Source: Theobroma cacao
Lineage: Eukaryota > Streptophyta > Magnoliopsida > Malvales > Malvaceae
Reading direction: 5' to 3'
Assembly: GCF_000208745.1 (NCBI RefSeq)
Contig: NC_030853.1
Location: forward strand, 10,744,729-10,808,728
DNA: 64,000 bases
In this document: piece by piece, positions 24,742-36,236 of the stretch
Numbering within the stretch: the stretch's first letter is position 1
Layout: the number at the start of each line of letters is the position of its first letter
The notes under the pieces: generated by a model
Told to the model about the DNA's origin: nothing
The model's database searches: none
The model's input: only the letters and a program-made list of their open reading frames with translations
Program-made: the position numbers and the translations under genes

Positions 24742-25913
24742 CTTTCCAAGGAGAAACTTTAAGAAAAACTTTATCATCGACTTCAAATTCCAAATCTTTC
24801 CTCCGTTTATTAGAATAACTCTTCTGCCTATCTTGAGCTATCTTTAATCGCTCTCGGATAATCTTGATCTTGTCATTAGTCAAGTCAATCAATTCTACAT
24901 TAATCAATTTCCTTTCACCCACTTCATCCCAACAGAGCAGAGTTCAGTATTTTATTCCATACAGAGCCTTGTATGGTGCCATCGTAATATTAGACTGAAA
25001 ACTATTATTATACGCGAACTCCACCAATGGCAAGTGTTTGTCCCAACTCCCAATAAAGTCAATGACACAAGCCCTTAACATATCCTCCAAGGTCTAAATA
25101 GTTCTCTCAGATTGACCATCTGTCTGCGAATGAAAGGCAATGCTAAATCTCAAATTAGTTCCGAGAGCTTCCTGAAATTTAGGCCAAAATCTAGAAGTAA
25201 ACCAAGGGTCTCGATCTGACACAATAGAAACTGGAACTCCATGTAATCTCACAACCTCATCTATATAAAGTCTAGCTAGTTTCTCAATAGAACACGTGCT
25301 ATGGATAGCCAAGAAATGGGCGGACTTAGTCAATCTATCCACAATCACCCAAATAGCATCCTTCCCACTCTATCTCTGCGATAAACCCAATACAAAGTCC
25401 ATGGTCACGTGTTCCCACTTTCATTCCAAAATAGGTAAAGGCTGAAGAGTACCTAATGGTTTCTGATGTTTCGCCTTAATCTGTTGGCATGTGAGACATT
25501 TCACTACAAACTCTGCTATGTCTCGTTTCATACCTGGCCACCAATAACTTTCCTTAATAGTCCGATACATCTTGGTGCTTTCAGGATGTAAAGCATAGGC
25601 CGAAGAATGAGCTTCTTCTAAAATCGCTTGTCTCAACTGGTTATCCTTAGGGATACAAATTTGATCTCTAAGCATCAAAGTACCATCATCACTGAGTCTA
25701 AACTCACTAATTTCTCCATCTTGTAGCTTTTGAACTTCCTGTTTCAACCAATCATCGAATTTCTGCAATTCTCTGATTTGATTCAACAATGAAGGTCTCA
25801 CAACGAAACTAGCAAGTAAGGTTCCATCCTCACCAATATTCAACTGGACCCCTAGAGATTTCATCTCAAGTAACATCAGAAAATAAGAACTCCGAAGTGT
25901 TGCTAACAAAGAT
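24742..25913 (-). pseudogene. Integrase core of E2
   Basis: It carries the zinc module (HPESTKMYRTIKESYWW and KCLTCQQIK, intact where E1 has a stop). The catalytic core follows with Asp in MDFVLGL, Asp in IVSDRDPWF, and Glu in DGQSERTI. TAG replaces the Gln right after ERTI near 25096-25100, the same codon that is TAG in E1. Another break lies near 25350-25420. The DDKVFLKVSPWKG segment is open and runs into the intron-like insert. The catalytic residues are intact but the chain is interrupted. Confidence 0.83.
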
Positions 25914-26356
25914 GAGGATTTACGACTTAAAGCATCTGCTACAACATTTGCCTTCCTAGGGTGATAATCAATCACTAAGTCGTAATCCTTAATCAACTCT
26001 AACCATCGTCTCTATCTCAAGTTAAGCTCTATTTGGGTGAGCAAGTATTTCAAACTCTTATGGTCGGTAAAAATTCGACAAAGCTCACCATATAAGTAAT
26101 GCCTCCAAATCTTCAATGCAAAGACTACTGTTGCTGACTCCAAATCATGGGTATAGTAATTTGTCTCATGCTTCTTCAACTACCGGGAAGCATAAGCTAT
26201 TACATTTTCATCCTGCATCAATACGCACCCGAATCCCAACTTAGAGGCATCATTGTATACCACAAATTCTTTCCCATTAACAGGAAGTGTTAAAACGAGA
26301 GCGGAGGTCAATCGGCTCTTCAGCTCCTGAAATAGACTCTCATAGACATCATCCCA
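25914..26356 (-). pseudogene. RNase H of E2
   Basis: The first catalytic Asp is visible in a YNDASKLG stretch (E1 has YSDASKLG). [12 protein letters not shown] keeps the conserved Asp that E1 has lost. The end reads [15 protein letters not shown]. The Gln codon in ASR-Q-LKK is TAG at 26180-26182, identical in position to the E1 stop at 11141-11143. Further stops interrupt the segment, for example before SFVG-type DNA near 26340. Confidence 0.8.
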
Positions 26357-27307
26357 CTAAAACTTAACTCCTTTATGAGTCAAACGAGTCAGAATAGCAG
26401 CTATCAACGAGAATCCTTGAACAAACCTCTGATAATAGTCGGCTAAGCGAAGAAAACTACGAATCTCTGTTACCGTTTTCGGTTGCTCCCATTGTAAGAT
26501 GGCCTCAATCTTCTTGGGATCGACATAAATTCCATCCCCAAACACAACATGTCCCAAGAAAATCACTTTCTTTAACCAGAACTCACATTTAGAGAACTTA
26601 GCATAGAGTTGTCTCTCGCACAAAGTTTGCAACACAATGCTCAAATGGGCAGCATGTTCATCATCATTCTTTGAATAAACCAGGATGTCATCTATGAATA
26701 CTATCACGAACTTATCTAAGTATGGATGAAACACCCTGTTCATAAGATCCATAAAAGCTGCTGGTGCATTAGTCAGACCAAACGGCATAACTAGAAACTC
26801 ATAATGCCCATAACGCGTCCTAAAAGTAGTCTTGGGTACATCTTGCTCCTTAATCTTAAACTGATAATACCCAGACCTCAAATCAATCTTAGAATACACC
26901 ATAGCACCTCGTAACTGATCAAAAAGATCATCAATTCGTGGTAGAGGATATTTATTCTTGATGGTCACTCGATTCAGCTGACGGTAATCGATACATAACC
27001 GAAAAGTGCCATCCTTCTTCTTTACAAATAGGACTAGTGCTCCCCAAAGAGAAGTGCTAGGGCGAATAAAACCCTTATCCACCAAATCTTGCATCTAGAC
27101 TTTCAGTTCTTTCAACTCCATCGAAGCCATTCGATACAGAGGGATAGAAATAGGTGCAATACCCGAAAGTAATTCAATAGGGAACTTGAGCTCTCGATCA
27201 AGAGGTAGTCCCGGTAACTCATTAGGGAATACATCAGAAAACTCACTTACTATTGGGACATCCTTTAACTTAGGTTCCCCCTTTGAAGTATTGATCACGT
27301 GTGCCAA
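26357..27307 (-). pseudogene. Reverse transcriptase of E2
   Basis: A 245-residue open stretch (26357-27094) covers most of [59 protein letters not shown] and the catalytic FIDDILVYS. It then covers the connection to RNase H with [11 protein letters not shown] and LGHVV. A stop near 27093 separates it from the upstream linker (PLYRMASMELKEL, 27095-27307). Unlike E1, the CIDYR and RQLN sites are intact. This is the best-preserved RT of the two A elements, but it is still cut off from protease and integrase. Confidence 0.88.
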
Positions 27308-27357
27308 ATAAGCCGAATACCCTTTCTACACTAGTTTCAAAGCTTTGATGGCCAAGA

Positions 27358-27783
27358 TTACACAAGACGGTAATACTCGACGTTCCCCTGCAAAAGCAAT
27401 CTTTGCTCCCTCTGAATTTCGAAGAACAATTTTTTCCTAAAACAATCCACGTTAGCCCGATGTGCAGTTAACCAATCCATACCCAATATCAAATTGAAAT
27501 CCTGGATCTTTAGAGGAATCAAGTCACCCCTAAATTCTTCCTCACCAACCATTACTCCACAGTCTCTATAACAAGTGTTTCTAACTAGCTTCTCTCCTAA
27601 AGGGGTGTGAACTACAATTTTTTCCTCTAATGGTGACAAGTTTCTATCAAAAAATGATGCAAATGTCGTGCTCACATAAGACCTGTCCGAGACAAAATCT
27701 ATTAAGACACATGCATCTTTATCAAATAAAATCATAGTACTTGTCACTACTTCAGATCGGACTCGTGCCTCGCCTTCCATCAC
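27358..27783 (-). pseudogene. Aspartic protease of E2 (catalytic motif lost)
   Basis: Homologous to 12398-12736. The catalytic D-S-G is changed: E2 reads VLIDFVSDRSYV where E1 reads VLIDSGSNKSYV, so the protease should be dead even if translated. The second signature, LILGMDWLTAHRANVDCF, is intact. The segment is open for 141 residues and is bounded by stops. Confidence 0.82.
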
Positions 27784-27959
27784 GGTAAAAACTCTTGTCG
27801 AAGAATGAGTCTGTGGTCTAGAGGGTGGCTATGCCGAGGTGTTACTCTCCACACTGGCCCGTATGGCTACTCCCTGTCTCAGTTGTAACCCAGAAGAATC
27901 TATCCTCTACATATCCATGTGAACTGGTGGAGATGGAGCAGTTACAGTAGTCCATCCTA

Positions 27960-29140
27960 ATTGTGGGCAATCACTCCTAATGTGACCCGACTGACCATAA
28001 TGAAAACATCATACAGGCCCCCTACACAGCCTGACAAGATATTTCTCACACATTCTGCATCTATCAGTACCTCCAAACTCTTCCTAGAAATAGTCATCGC
28101 AGACCTACTAAATCTATGAGGCCTCTGCTGTGTTTGTGAAAATGGAGGTCAGGGAGATGTCACTAAAATAGAGGTAGTACTCCTTGAAGCAGATGAGTCT
28201 TTACCCCTATTTGGTGGTTGACTGGAAGATACACTCGAATTTCTCCTCTTTGCAAACTCAGCTCGCATTCTCCTATTTTCATTCGCGAGCTTCTCAGCCC
28301 TTAAAGCCATCTATACCACCTCTTTATGCGACTCTCTGCCTATCACTGTCATTTGCTCTCTAATCTCATTACGGAGCCTTTTCTCGAAATAACTAGCATG
28401 ATCTTGCTCAATTCTCACCAAAACTAGCACATATAACATCAGCTCGTTAAAATGAGCCTCGTACTCCTCTACCGTTAAGTTCCCCTATTTCAAACTCAAA
28501 AATTCTCTTTTCTTTTCTTTCTGATGGAAGTAAGTGAAATACTAACCATCAAATTCTCTTAAAAAGTCTGACCAGGTTGGAGGAGTAGTGGAATGAGATT
28601 TTATTGAATTTCACCATGTGCGGGCCCTCTTCTCCAATTATCTCGTGGCCACCATCAACTTCATGTCATCATCCAACCTCATATCCGTAAGTGTCTCCAA
28701 AACCTAATTAATCCAATTGTTGGCTACGGTTGCGTCCAGCTCACCTGTAAAAAAAATGCAACCAAGTTGCCTAGCCTCCTTAAGCTTCTTAGAAATAGAA
28801 ACATCCGGCACTGGTGGTGGAACAAAAGGTGGGGGTGGTGGTACTAAAGGAGCAGCTGGAGGAACTGCAGGAGGAGCTTGACTAGCATGAGCCTGGCTAG
28901 CAATAGTGGTAAAGAAGGCTGCCAATGCCTGAGTTCCTCAAAAGACATGACAGGAATACCGATAGGTGGCGGAAGAGGTAGAGGATGTGGAGGAGTCTCG
29001 GCCTGCTCAGCAGCAGGTGTTGCCCGAATGGTGGACGCAGTTGATTCCTCTTCCCTAGGATCTAGCTGACGATGTTGGGAACAACCTCTTCCCCTCCCAA
29101 CCAATCTAGTAAGAGGTGGGTGTTCACATCGAGGAGGCAT
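27960..29140 (-). pseudogene. Gag of E2
   Basis: It starts at 29140 with MPPRCEHPPLTRLVGRGRG, parallel to E1. A frameshift near 28930 joins a Pro-rich stretch (28704-28925) in another frame. The capsid-like region is much decayed, with several stops between 28300 and 28700. The nucleocapsid knuckle near 27965-28015 reads CFHYGQSGHIRSDC: the second Cys of CCHC has become Tyr, so zinc binding should be lost. Confidence 0.8.
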
Positions 29141-29299
29141 GATAATCTATAAGAAGAAACAAGCAAGTATAGGCAATCTCAGGCTCTATATGCAGACGCA
29201 TGCATTCTATTCAACCTAATCAAACTTTACTTAACTTAACTTGACTTAACTTGGGGCCACACTCACACTGTAAATTTAAAAACAACTTTAAAATAAAAA

Positions 29300-29311
29300 G
29301 CTCTTATACCA
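29300..29311 (-). other. Primer binding site of E2
   Basis: The minus strand reads TGGTATAAGAGC, a decayed version of TGGTATCAGAGC (complement of initiator-Met tRNA), 7 bases inside the 5' LTR. Confidence 0.78.
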
Positions 29312-29318
29312 ATATAAT

Positions 29319-32262
29319 TGTCACGACCCAATACTCTCTTCGAGCCCATGATAACCGCCGTGATGTCTCGATAGACATTCATTACCTCGAATGCCAACTG
29401 AAACCTCACAAGGCTTTAATATCTGTTTTCTCACCTCCCTTGCGAGTAATAGTTGCTAGTATCATCTTTTAAAAGATTATAAGCTATTTCCAAACCAAAA
29501 TAATAAAAAAATAACTTTAGTCTCTCGGGGGTATTTTGGTCATTTTTCCTCAAAAATTTCGAAACCAGCTAATAATGTAGTATGCGAGTGCAAAACACAT
29601 ATTTCATAATAAAAAATAAGTTTAGATGTCTAAAACATTCATTTAAAGTGAAATTATGACTATTTGAATATAATAAAAATATTCAATAAAATATTCCATT
29701 TTCTTATAAAACAATTTTTATAGAGTTATCTGTAAAGAATTTTTGTAACGTAAAAGCGAAATAAATTCATAGATACTGTAATATAGATAGTCAAGGTATG
29801 TAATTTAATTTACAATGACACGTGGGCCCCCAAATGACAAAAGTGAACGAAGGTTGTGAACCTACGATTTTTTAGGAAGTAAAGCTAATTGTAGCCTTCG
29901 ACGATATCAGGTATCTACAAACTATCCTGAGCCTAAAATGAGTGGAAAGGAGGGTGATGAGATTATATAATCCCAGTGAGTAAGCAAATATCATCTAAAA
30001 TATCTAAAGCCGAGTAAATGGAGACGATTTAAAATAGATCTTCATAAAATGATTCATAACTTCAAAACACATTTCAAATCATCTAAGCAAGTTACATTTC
30101 ATCCAAAATATACAACGAGGCTTAGAATCTCTTAAAAACTTGGCTCATGCCAAAACTCATTCTCGGGGATACCTTGGTCGAGGCATCTAACCGAGTCCGC
30201 CAAGGTTGTTAAAAAGTTATATACACATAAAACACATTTTTACATTTAAAAGCACTGTCGTTCCTTGGTGTTGGCTGAATTCACTCTCATGTGGTGGTTT
30301 GGCATGAAGTGGACTCTAAAATTTACGCCAAGAGATACCCTGCGCGCCTCTTCGATCGAGGCAAGAATATAACCAGATTTCGTGCCCCTCTAATAGGCTA
30401 GCCCACAGAACCCGCCATTGCAGTGACCAATCTATAACCCATCAATTCAATAAAAATTCAACAGCATGACATGACAATTTTATCATTATCCAGCCTATCA
30501 AGGCAAATAACAGTTTATACATTTTCAATACAAATACCCATCCAGCCATTCATGCCCACATTAACATAAGCCATTTAATTCAAAACATAATTTATAACAC
30601 AACAAGTAGTCTCCAATTACTCCATTTTCAAAACCATCATTCAATTTCAAGACAATTTATAAAATCATTTCATTTAAACACATTTTTCATAAAATTACAA
30701 AATCGGATAAAAACATACTTTAGATAATTAACACGATAATAAGTTTACTCACAATATCGAGAGTCGAAGTACTCCTAGTTTCGATCTTCGGGTACAACTC
30801 TTTGCCCTTACTGGAGGATTCACCACCTAGACATAATGCATAATCAAGCAATTTACCACATTGGTGCTAAACCGTTATAAAACTAATCTAGGCTCTATAT
30901 GAATGCATGAAATGGAATGCGAATTGTTCGGATCATCATCTAAACACGGTGTTCTACATAAATTCAATTATGTACCTAAATAAAACGGTATTGGCCTAAT
31001 TCGATCTATCACTCGATAAAGTGGCCAATATGTCCAATTTAACTCCAAATAACTCCATTTCTCTGCCAAAACTCCAAATCCTCAAACACAAATTAAATAA
31101 CTTGAAATATGGTAAAATCATCCTCACATTTTCTCTTGGAAAAATTCGGCCATGGTGGGTGCATGAACACTATGATTTTTTCCCACTTGATTTTTACACC
31201 ATAAATCATTAATTCCTAACCAAATTACTTGAAATAAAATCAAGTCCACCATCAACACACCATAGGGAAGATTCAGCCAATGGAGGGTGATGGAAGAAAA
31301 TGAATTTTTCTTATTTGCATTTCATGCTACACATCACTAACTAACTAAAAACACTATAATATATTGAAATCTAACCAAATCCAAGTTCAAAACTCCTCCC
31401 CCCATGTTCGGCCAACAAAGGTATCCTCATGCAAATTTGATTCTCAACCATGGAAAATGAAAAAGAATGCAAAGGAAAGGTAGATCACAAGCTAGAATTG
31501 AAAAATTTTACCTTTTGTCACTTGATTCTTTGAAATTTTGTGAATTTCTCTTGAATTTCTTAGCTAGGTTTTTGTTCTTCTTCTTTTCTTCCCTTTTCTT
31601 CCTTTGGCTGACCAAGAGAAATGAGTTGGGAAGGTTTATGTGCTGGTTTTTTATGTAAATTATAAACAAATATAAGCGTGCCACTTGTCACCATACCATT
31701 GGTCCATGTTTAAAAACTTAATAATTAAGCTTTCTTCCACCACTACATAAAACCCTTAAATTATCCATGATATAAAATGCTAATGGCTGAAATCCATGGG
31801 CATGACAAGTTTTGGATGGTGTAAAATTATAATTTTGCCCCTTGGGTGGCAAAATGACTATTTTGCCCTTATCCTCGAAAAAACGTTGAAATTAGAATTC
31901 TTCACTTCTCAAACTCAAATTATACTCCAAATGATCAATCTTAGTCAAAAATTTCACCCAACACTCATATCTTAACCTCAGGTGGCAAAATGACCATTTT
32001 ACCCCTAGATCATGAAAATTCAATTTGGACTCCAAATCGATTCTCGAACTCTGAATCACCATATTATATCATTCTGGGAATTGAAAATTCTAAATTTCAT
32101 CTTAAAATCTTTATTTGGTCTAGTTCGAGGATTAATTCAACTCAGTTGTACCATTCAGTACACTACCATCTTTTGACAATTTTTCGAGGCTTTCAAAGTA
32201 TGCAAGCATATTGTCAATCACATGAATGACATGGCAAGTATTTTATATGGTTGGGCTTGACA
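29319..32262 (-). repeat. 5' LTR of E2
   Basis: 2944 bp, starting TGTCACGACC and ending GGCTTGACA in + orientation, followed by the CCGGT duplication. Closely similar to 21283-24227. Confidence 0.9.
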
Positions 32263-32578
32263 CCGGTGATGTAATTTAAGGAATTACGTAAGCAATAGAT
32301 ATAAGTAATTTTAGTAAAAATGTATTAAGATGTGAGTTAATTGAAGATGGTTTCATGATAGGAGGAAAACTATAAATTTGAGTAAGGATTAATTGATTGA
32401 AGTGCTGCTCTCATACATATGTAATTAAATATATTGATTTCATATTATTGCTAGGAAGTGCAAAGATAAAGTTAGAGTATTGTGGCGGCGTGTCGGAGTA
32501 AATAACGAGCGATTGGCCAGTAAAAATAGTTAAAGACACCTCCGAACAAATAGCAACTTAATATCTCGTTGTTGCCAG

Positions 32579-33218
32579 GTGAGTGAACTTGCATTAAAAT
32601 GTTTTGGAATAAATGATTTTATGCTTGATTGAGCCACTTGAAATATTTTGCTGGTTTTTCTTTAAAAGTTGCATGGGAACAAGCCCTTGATGAAATGTTT
32701 TGATATTATGTGATATGAACATGATGAATTCATGAGTTTCTACATTATGTTGATGTGTATATTATACATTAAATGATATTTTTGTGTGATAATTATGACC
32801 CAGCCATGTGCGGTGTAGGAGTGCACGTGAGCTGTGCTGACCCAGCCATGTGCGGTGTATGAGTGAACATGAGCTGTGCTGACCCCGCTATGTGCTGTGT
32901 GGTAGTGCACATAAGTTGAGACAGAGTTAGGGGCAAAGCCGGTGGTTATATATATGTTTATATATGATATATATGTAGAGGTTTTGGAAATTATATTGTG
33001 GTTGCATTGATTTTTGAATGTTAAAACTTGAGAAATGGTTTCCACTTGATTTTCACTGCAGCAAAGAAAAATTTCCGTTGTGGCAAGAAATTGAGTTAAA
33101 TTGCATTGTCTTCAACATAAATGCATCATGATTTCTAAAACCTCCCGTATTGATGCTTGTTCCCTTCCTATGTTCACTCATTGAGTTTATACTCACGTTT
33201 TTAAAATTCATGTTTTAG
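32579..33218 (+). other. Intron-like segment in solo LTR B (640 nt)
   Basis: The donor reads CCAG then GTGAGTGAACTTGC. The acceptor reads ATTCATGTTTTAG. The same donor and acceptor words recur in 48442-49449 and 59032-59757. It contains the 42-bp minisatellite and one GCTGCAGC-type unit (33051-33071). Confidence 0.45.
32797..32922 (+). repeat. 42-bp minisatellite, three copies, in LTR B
   Basis: Units start at 32797, 32839 and 32881, each opening GACCC(A/C)GC(C/T)ATGTGC and containing 'gtgca' or 'gtgaaca' and 'agctgtgct'. The same 42-bp period occurs in LTR C at 48633-48716. Confidence 0.8.
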
Positions 33219-33904
33219 GTTTCCTGAGTTAAAGGTGATTGGATCCTAGGACGAGGTGCTTCTCCCTATCCATTGCTTGGTAGGTTAAACGTGGCACTAA
33301 ATGTTAGCAACCGTGCCTAGAGTCACTCCGCTGATGGTCAAGGTTTAATCATGTGTATATGAATACTTAGTGTGAAATACTAAGAATCATTTGTTAATCT
33401 ATATATGAATATAATGGTTGATGATACCATTATGAATGCATGGTTGGGTTTTATGAATTGTTTTTAAAGGAACGGTATTTGAACATTACGAATTTTGGAT
33501 TGTAAAGGAATAGGGATTAATGTATAAGATCAATTTAGTAGGCTTGCTTGGGCTTAGTGGGCTGAGCCCATTGGGTCCTTACGCCGGTCATGGCCCGAGA
33601 ATTAGGCTGTGACAAAAAGCTTGGTGGAAGCTTGGTAATTCCACCGATTATAGTGAATTGATTTGAAAATCCTTGATTGGAAGATCAACGTAGTAGATGT
33701 AGGTCAAAGAGACCAAGCCACTATAAATCTTTGTGCATTGTTTACCCTCTTTTATTTATTCTTTTCATTTTCCTTTGAACCATCCTTCTCTCTAGGTCTA
33801 AAATCTTTATCATTTACCTTTAACAAGCTCTAAATTATAAGTTAAGATTAGTGACATTCAGAAAGTGCTATTCACCCCCTCTAGCACAAACCTAGGGACC
33901 AACA

Positions 33905-35480
33905 AAACCTAATACATGCAGAAGCCTTTTATTAAGGATATTCTCCGAGCCCTCCCATCATACTAGTGGGACTCGAAGGTATTCCTTCACATAGGGAATT
34001 TTTCGAAGGAACTCGCTTTCGCAAGCTCCCTCGGAAAGTCCCATCATTGGAGCTTCAACTCGTGCATATAATACGTCTACATGCCATGACATTTAACGAT
34101 GCAATGATGATGTGTAATGTGTTTATAATTTTCCATATTCCTTTCTTAACTTTCCCACAACTCTTTTTATTATTTCTTGAAAAATTATTTATTTTTGCGT
34201 ATATATCATGAAATAATATTTTATATTTATTATTATTATTTTTACCTAACTATATTTTATTTTGTTGTATATTTTTATATTTAAGTATCTATTTATTTTT
34301 GCTACGTACATTTTCCTTTTACCTAAATACTATTTTTTAAAACTAAATATTTTAATTCATAATTATTATTATTTATGTATATTTTTTTATAACTCAATTT
34401 CTTTTCTACTTTAAATTACTTTACATATTTTCTTTTTGAATAGCTATTTTTTTTCACCTTCTCTCATAAACTTATTTTTTATAACTAAATATTTGCCTCT
34501 TATATTTTATTTACATTCATTATTATTATGAGTTTATCCTCTTTAAAATTTTGTTTTTAATACTTATTTATTTATCATCATGAATATCATTATTTTTCAC
34601 AATACTATATATTTTGAAACCTTAATTATATATATGCCATTTGTTCTCTTGTATTTATTATTATTATATTTATTATTATGATTATTTCTTTTTATTTTTA
34701 TATCTTTGTTTGATTAGTAATTAAGTTAATATGTTTTTTCATTTACTTAGAATTACAAACATCAGGATTCAAAATTAAAACCCTCCCATTATACTGGTGG
34801 GGTCTTAATTGAAATCTCTAACCTATAAAAGTTAATTCTGAATTGCGACTTTTCACGTTCCAAATGAACATCCATCATCGGTGCCATATGTATAATTTAT
34901 ATATTATTCCCGTGATTAATATTATGACGTCTTTTCAACCAAACCTATATGCCTTCCTATCTATTAACAGTGACGTTAAACATTTATTTTATTTTTTATT
35001 ATTATTTCTTTACTTTATTTTTTTTAGTATTTGGTTACAATTGTCTACCTATATCTATTTTTTTGCCCTATTGCCATTCATATGTATATTTTAATTAACC
35101 TATCCCTTTTGAGAATAAATATATTTTCTATCTTTTTACTATATCTTATTTTTATGACCAAATATATTTTTTGTTTTTCATTTACCAAGCCTATTTTTCA
35201 TGTGACTAAATATAATTTTTTATATTTTCTATAACTTCTTTATATATTTTTACTATTTCTATTACTATTTTTATTATTATTATTTATTTTTCTATTTATT
35301 TTAACTTCTCGATTCTGAAATATCATATAATATTTTTGTAACATTTCTCTAAAATTATTTGAAACTATCTAAATTAATCCCACATAAACAATATATTTTC
35401 AACCAACTATAATGGGGTAACTCCTAACAAACTCAATCCACAACAAACCCACAAACACAAGAGGGAAAGCTTTACCTTTT
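33905..35480. other. Low-complexity AT-rich intergenic DNA
   Basis: 34140-35340 is dominated by T-rich and TATT/TTATTA runs and carries no credible gene. Open stretches such as 34843-35234 are products of composition. A short word CCCTCCCATxATACTxGTGGG occurs at about 33953 and 34781. This is the right flank of copia-0. Confidence 0.7.
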
Positions 35481-35870
35481 TGGGCTAAGAATGGCCCAAG
35501 TTAACCAGACTGTAGAAAGACAACCAAACTTGTAGCACTGGCCTACCAAGTATCACCTAAAACGCACCGTTTAGTACTTTGTACAGCAGCTCTTTCTCCT
35601 CTCCAAACAATGCAGTTTCTAAAACCTCCCTTTAGCCTTCTAACGGTTGCAAAACGACACCATTTTGAAGACCCAACCTAGATATTTAAGCTTCTTTTCT
35701 CTCATTCCCTCTTCAATTTCTTCTTTTTTCTTCTCTCTTTAGTAGCAGCGACTCTCCATCTTCTCTCAAAAATCAAACCCTAACTCCAGAAACTTCAACC
35801 TCATTTCTCTCTCTCTCTCTCTCACAATCGATGAAACCCTTTTTTTGTTTTTTTTTTGTTCACTCCTTCA
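35481..35870 (+). promoter_or_regulatory. Promoter and leader-like segment, no ORF attached
   Basis: It looks like a plant gene 5' end: TATTTAAG near 35683, then a CT-rich leader with AAACCCTAA (telo-box-like, near 35778) and a (CT)n run at 35809-35823, followed by ATG at 35831. The frame after that ATG is only a short poly-T-derived stretch. Upstream words AAACGCACCGTTT-like and AAAACGACACCATTTT recur in plant promoters. It may be a captured or abandoned promoter. 35871-36236 holds nothing I recognise. Confidence 0.35.
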
Positions 35871-36236
35871 TAACTCAAGCTTGAATAAAACTTTCCAAAC
35901 TTGAAGGACTCATTGAGAATGCTTTTCCATAATCAGCCACTAAAATGAAGGCTAAGTTGATAATTTTAAACAATAAAGACTCCTTCAAAGATCTTGTATC
36001 AATAATCCTTTATCATAGTCAACTTTTTATGATAAGAACCATTTTTCCCAAATGAGAGAGGGAAAGAAGTAATCTTTCAAGCTGGGGTGTATTTAGGAGA
36101 TCTAATTCTTTTAGTCATCATGCCTCCAGAAAATAGGTGAAAGAGAACTTTAGACAATGGGTTGAAGGGTTCACATTTGACATCCCATTGAAAGAATCTG
36201 AGAGGTATCAACATATTTAAGGCTTTAGCATAGTCT

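Larger units (their letters stand above)
21283..32262 (-). mobile_element. E2: complete Tekay/Del-like gypsy element, TSD CCGGT
   Basis: Same structure and family as E1, 10.98 kb, with LTRs of 2945 and 2944 bp. CCGGT lies on both sides (21278-21282 and 32263-32267). PBS, PPT and all five coding modules are recognisable on the minus strand, each with stops or frameshifts. It inserted into the solo B LTR. E2 keeps a longer open RT (245 residues) than E1 but has lost the protease D-S-G motif. Confidence 0.92.
19838..33614 (+). mobile_element. Solo LTR B (interrupted), TSD AAAAG
   Basis: The pieces are 19838-21282 and 32268-33614 (~2.8 kb). It starts TATAATACCCC (TG mutated to TA) and ends TTAGGCTGTGACA. 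AAAAG flanks it at 19833-19837 and 33615-33619. The end resembles 57910-60186 (GCTTGCTTGGGCTTAGTGGG ... GTGACA). It sits in the copia-0 3' LTR, and E2 is inserted within it. Leader-like A-rich DNA near 20700-20780 contains a GGTAAG. Confidence 0.88.
1118..33904 (+). mobile_element. Copia-0: SIRE/Maximus-like copia element, 3' part only
   Basis: The visible parts are an env-like C-terminus, a 3' non-coding stretch, a PPT (AAAATAGGGGAGAT, 2445-2458) and a 3' LTR of ~1.1 kb. The LTR is split by two younger nests (3093-19636 and 19838-33614). Order and sequence mirror copia-1 at 43950-50709. Gag and pol lie left of the window, behind the stacked A/B/C insertions. The LTR ends GGGACCAACA at 33904, like copia-1. 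Confidence 0.8.
2459..33904 (+). repeat. 3' LTR of copia-0, split into three pieces
   Basis: The LTR pieces are 2459-3092, 19642-19837 and 33620-33904, about 1.1 kb in total. They align in order with the copia-1 LTR: start TATTGGCCCC (TG mutated to TA), TATAAAAG, 'agcactcatcttgtacca'-like R region, the 'ggttgtggctgag' block, and the end CTCTAGCACA...ACCAACA. The interruptions are solo LTR nests flanked by TAGGT and AAAAG duplications. Confidence 0.82.

Noticed and set aside
32740..33045. 101-residue minus-strand ORF with three repeated peptide units
   Set aside because: The repeats are the 42-bp minisatellite (42 is a multiple of three) of LTR B read in antisense.
33953..34800. Word CCCTCCCATxATACTxGTGGG occurring twice 828 bases apart, considered as terminal repeats of a small element
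   Set aside because: Flanks do not match beyond ~25 bases and no TSD was found.
34843..35234. Hydrophobic ORFs that look like membrane proteins
   Set aside because: They come from T-rich low-complexity DNA, which encodes Phe/Leu/Ile by composition; no homology recognised.
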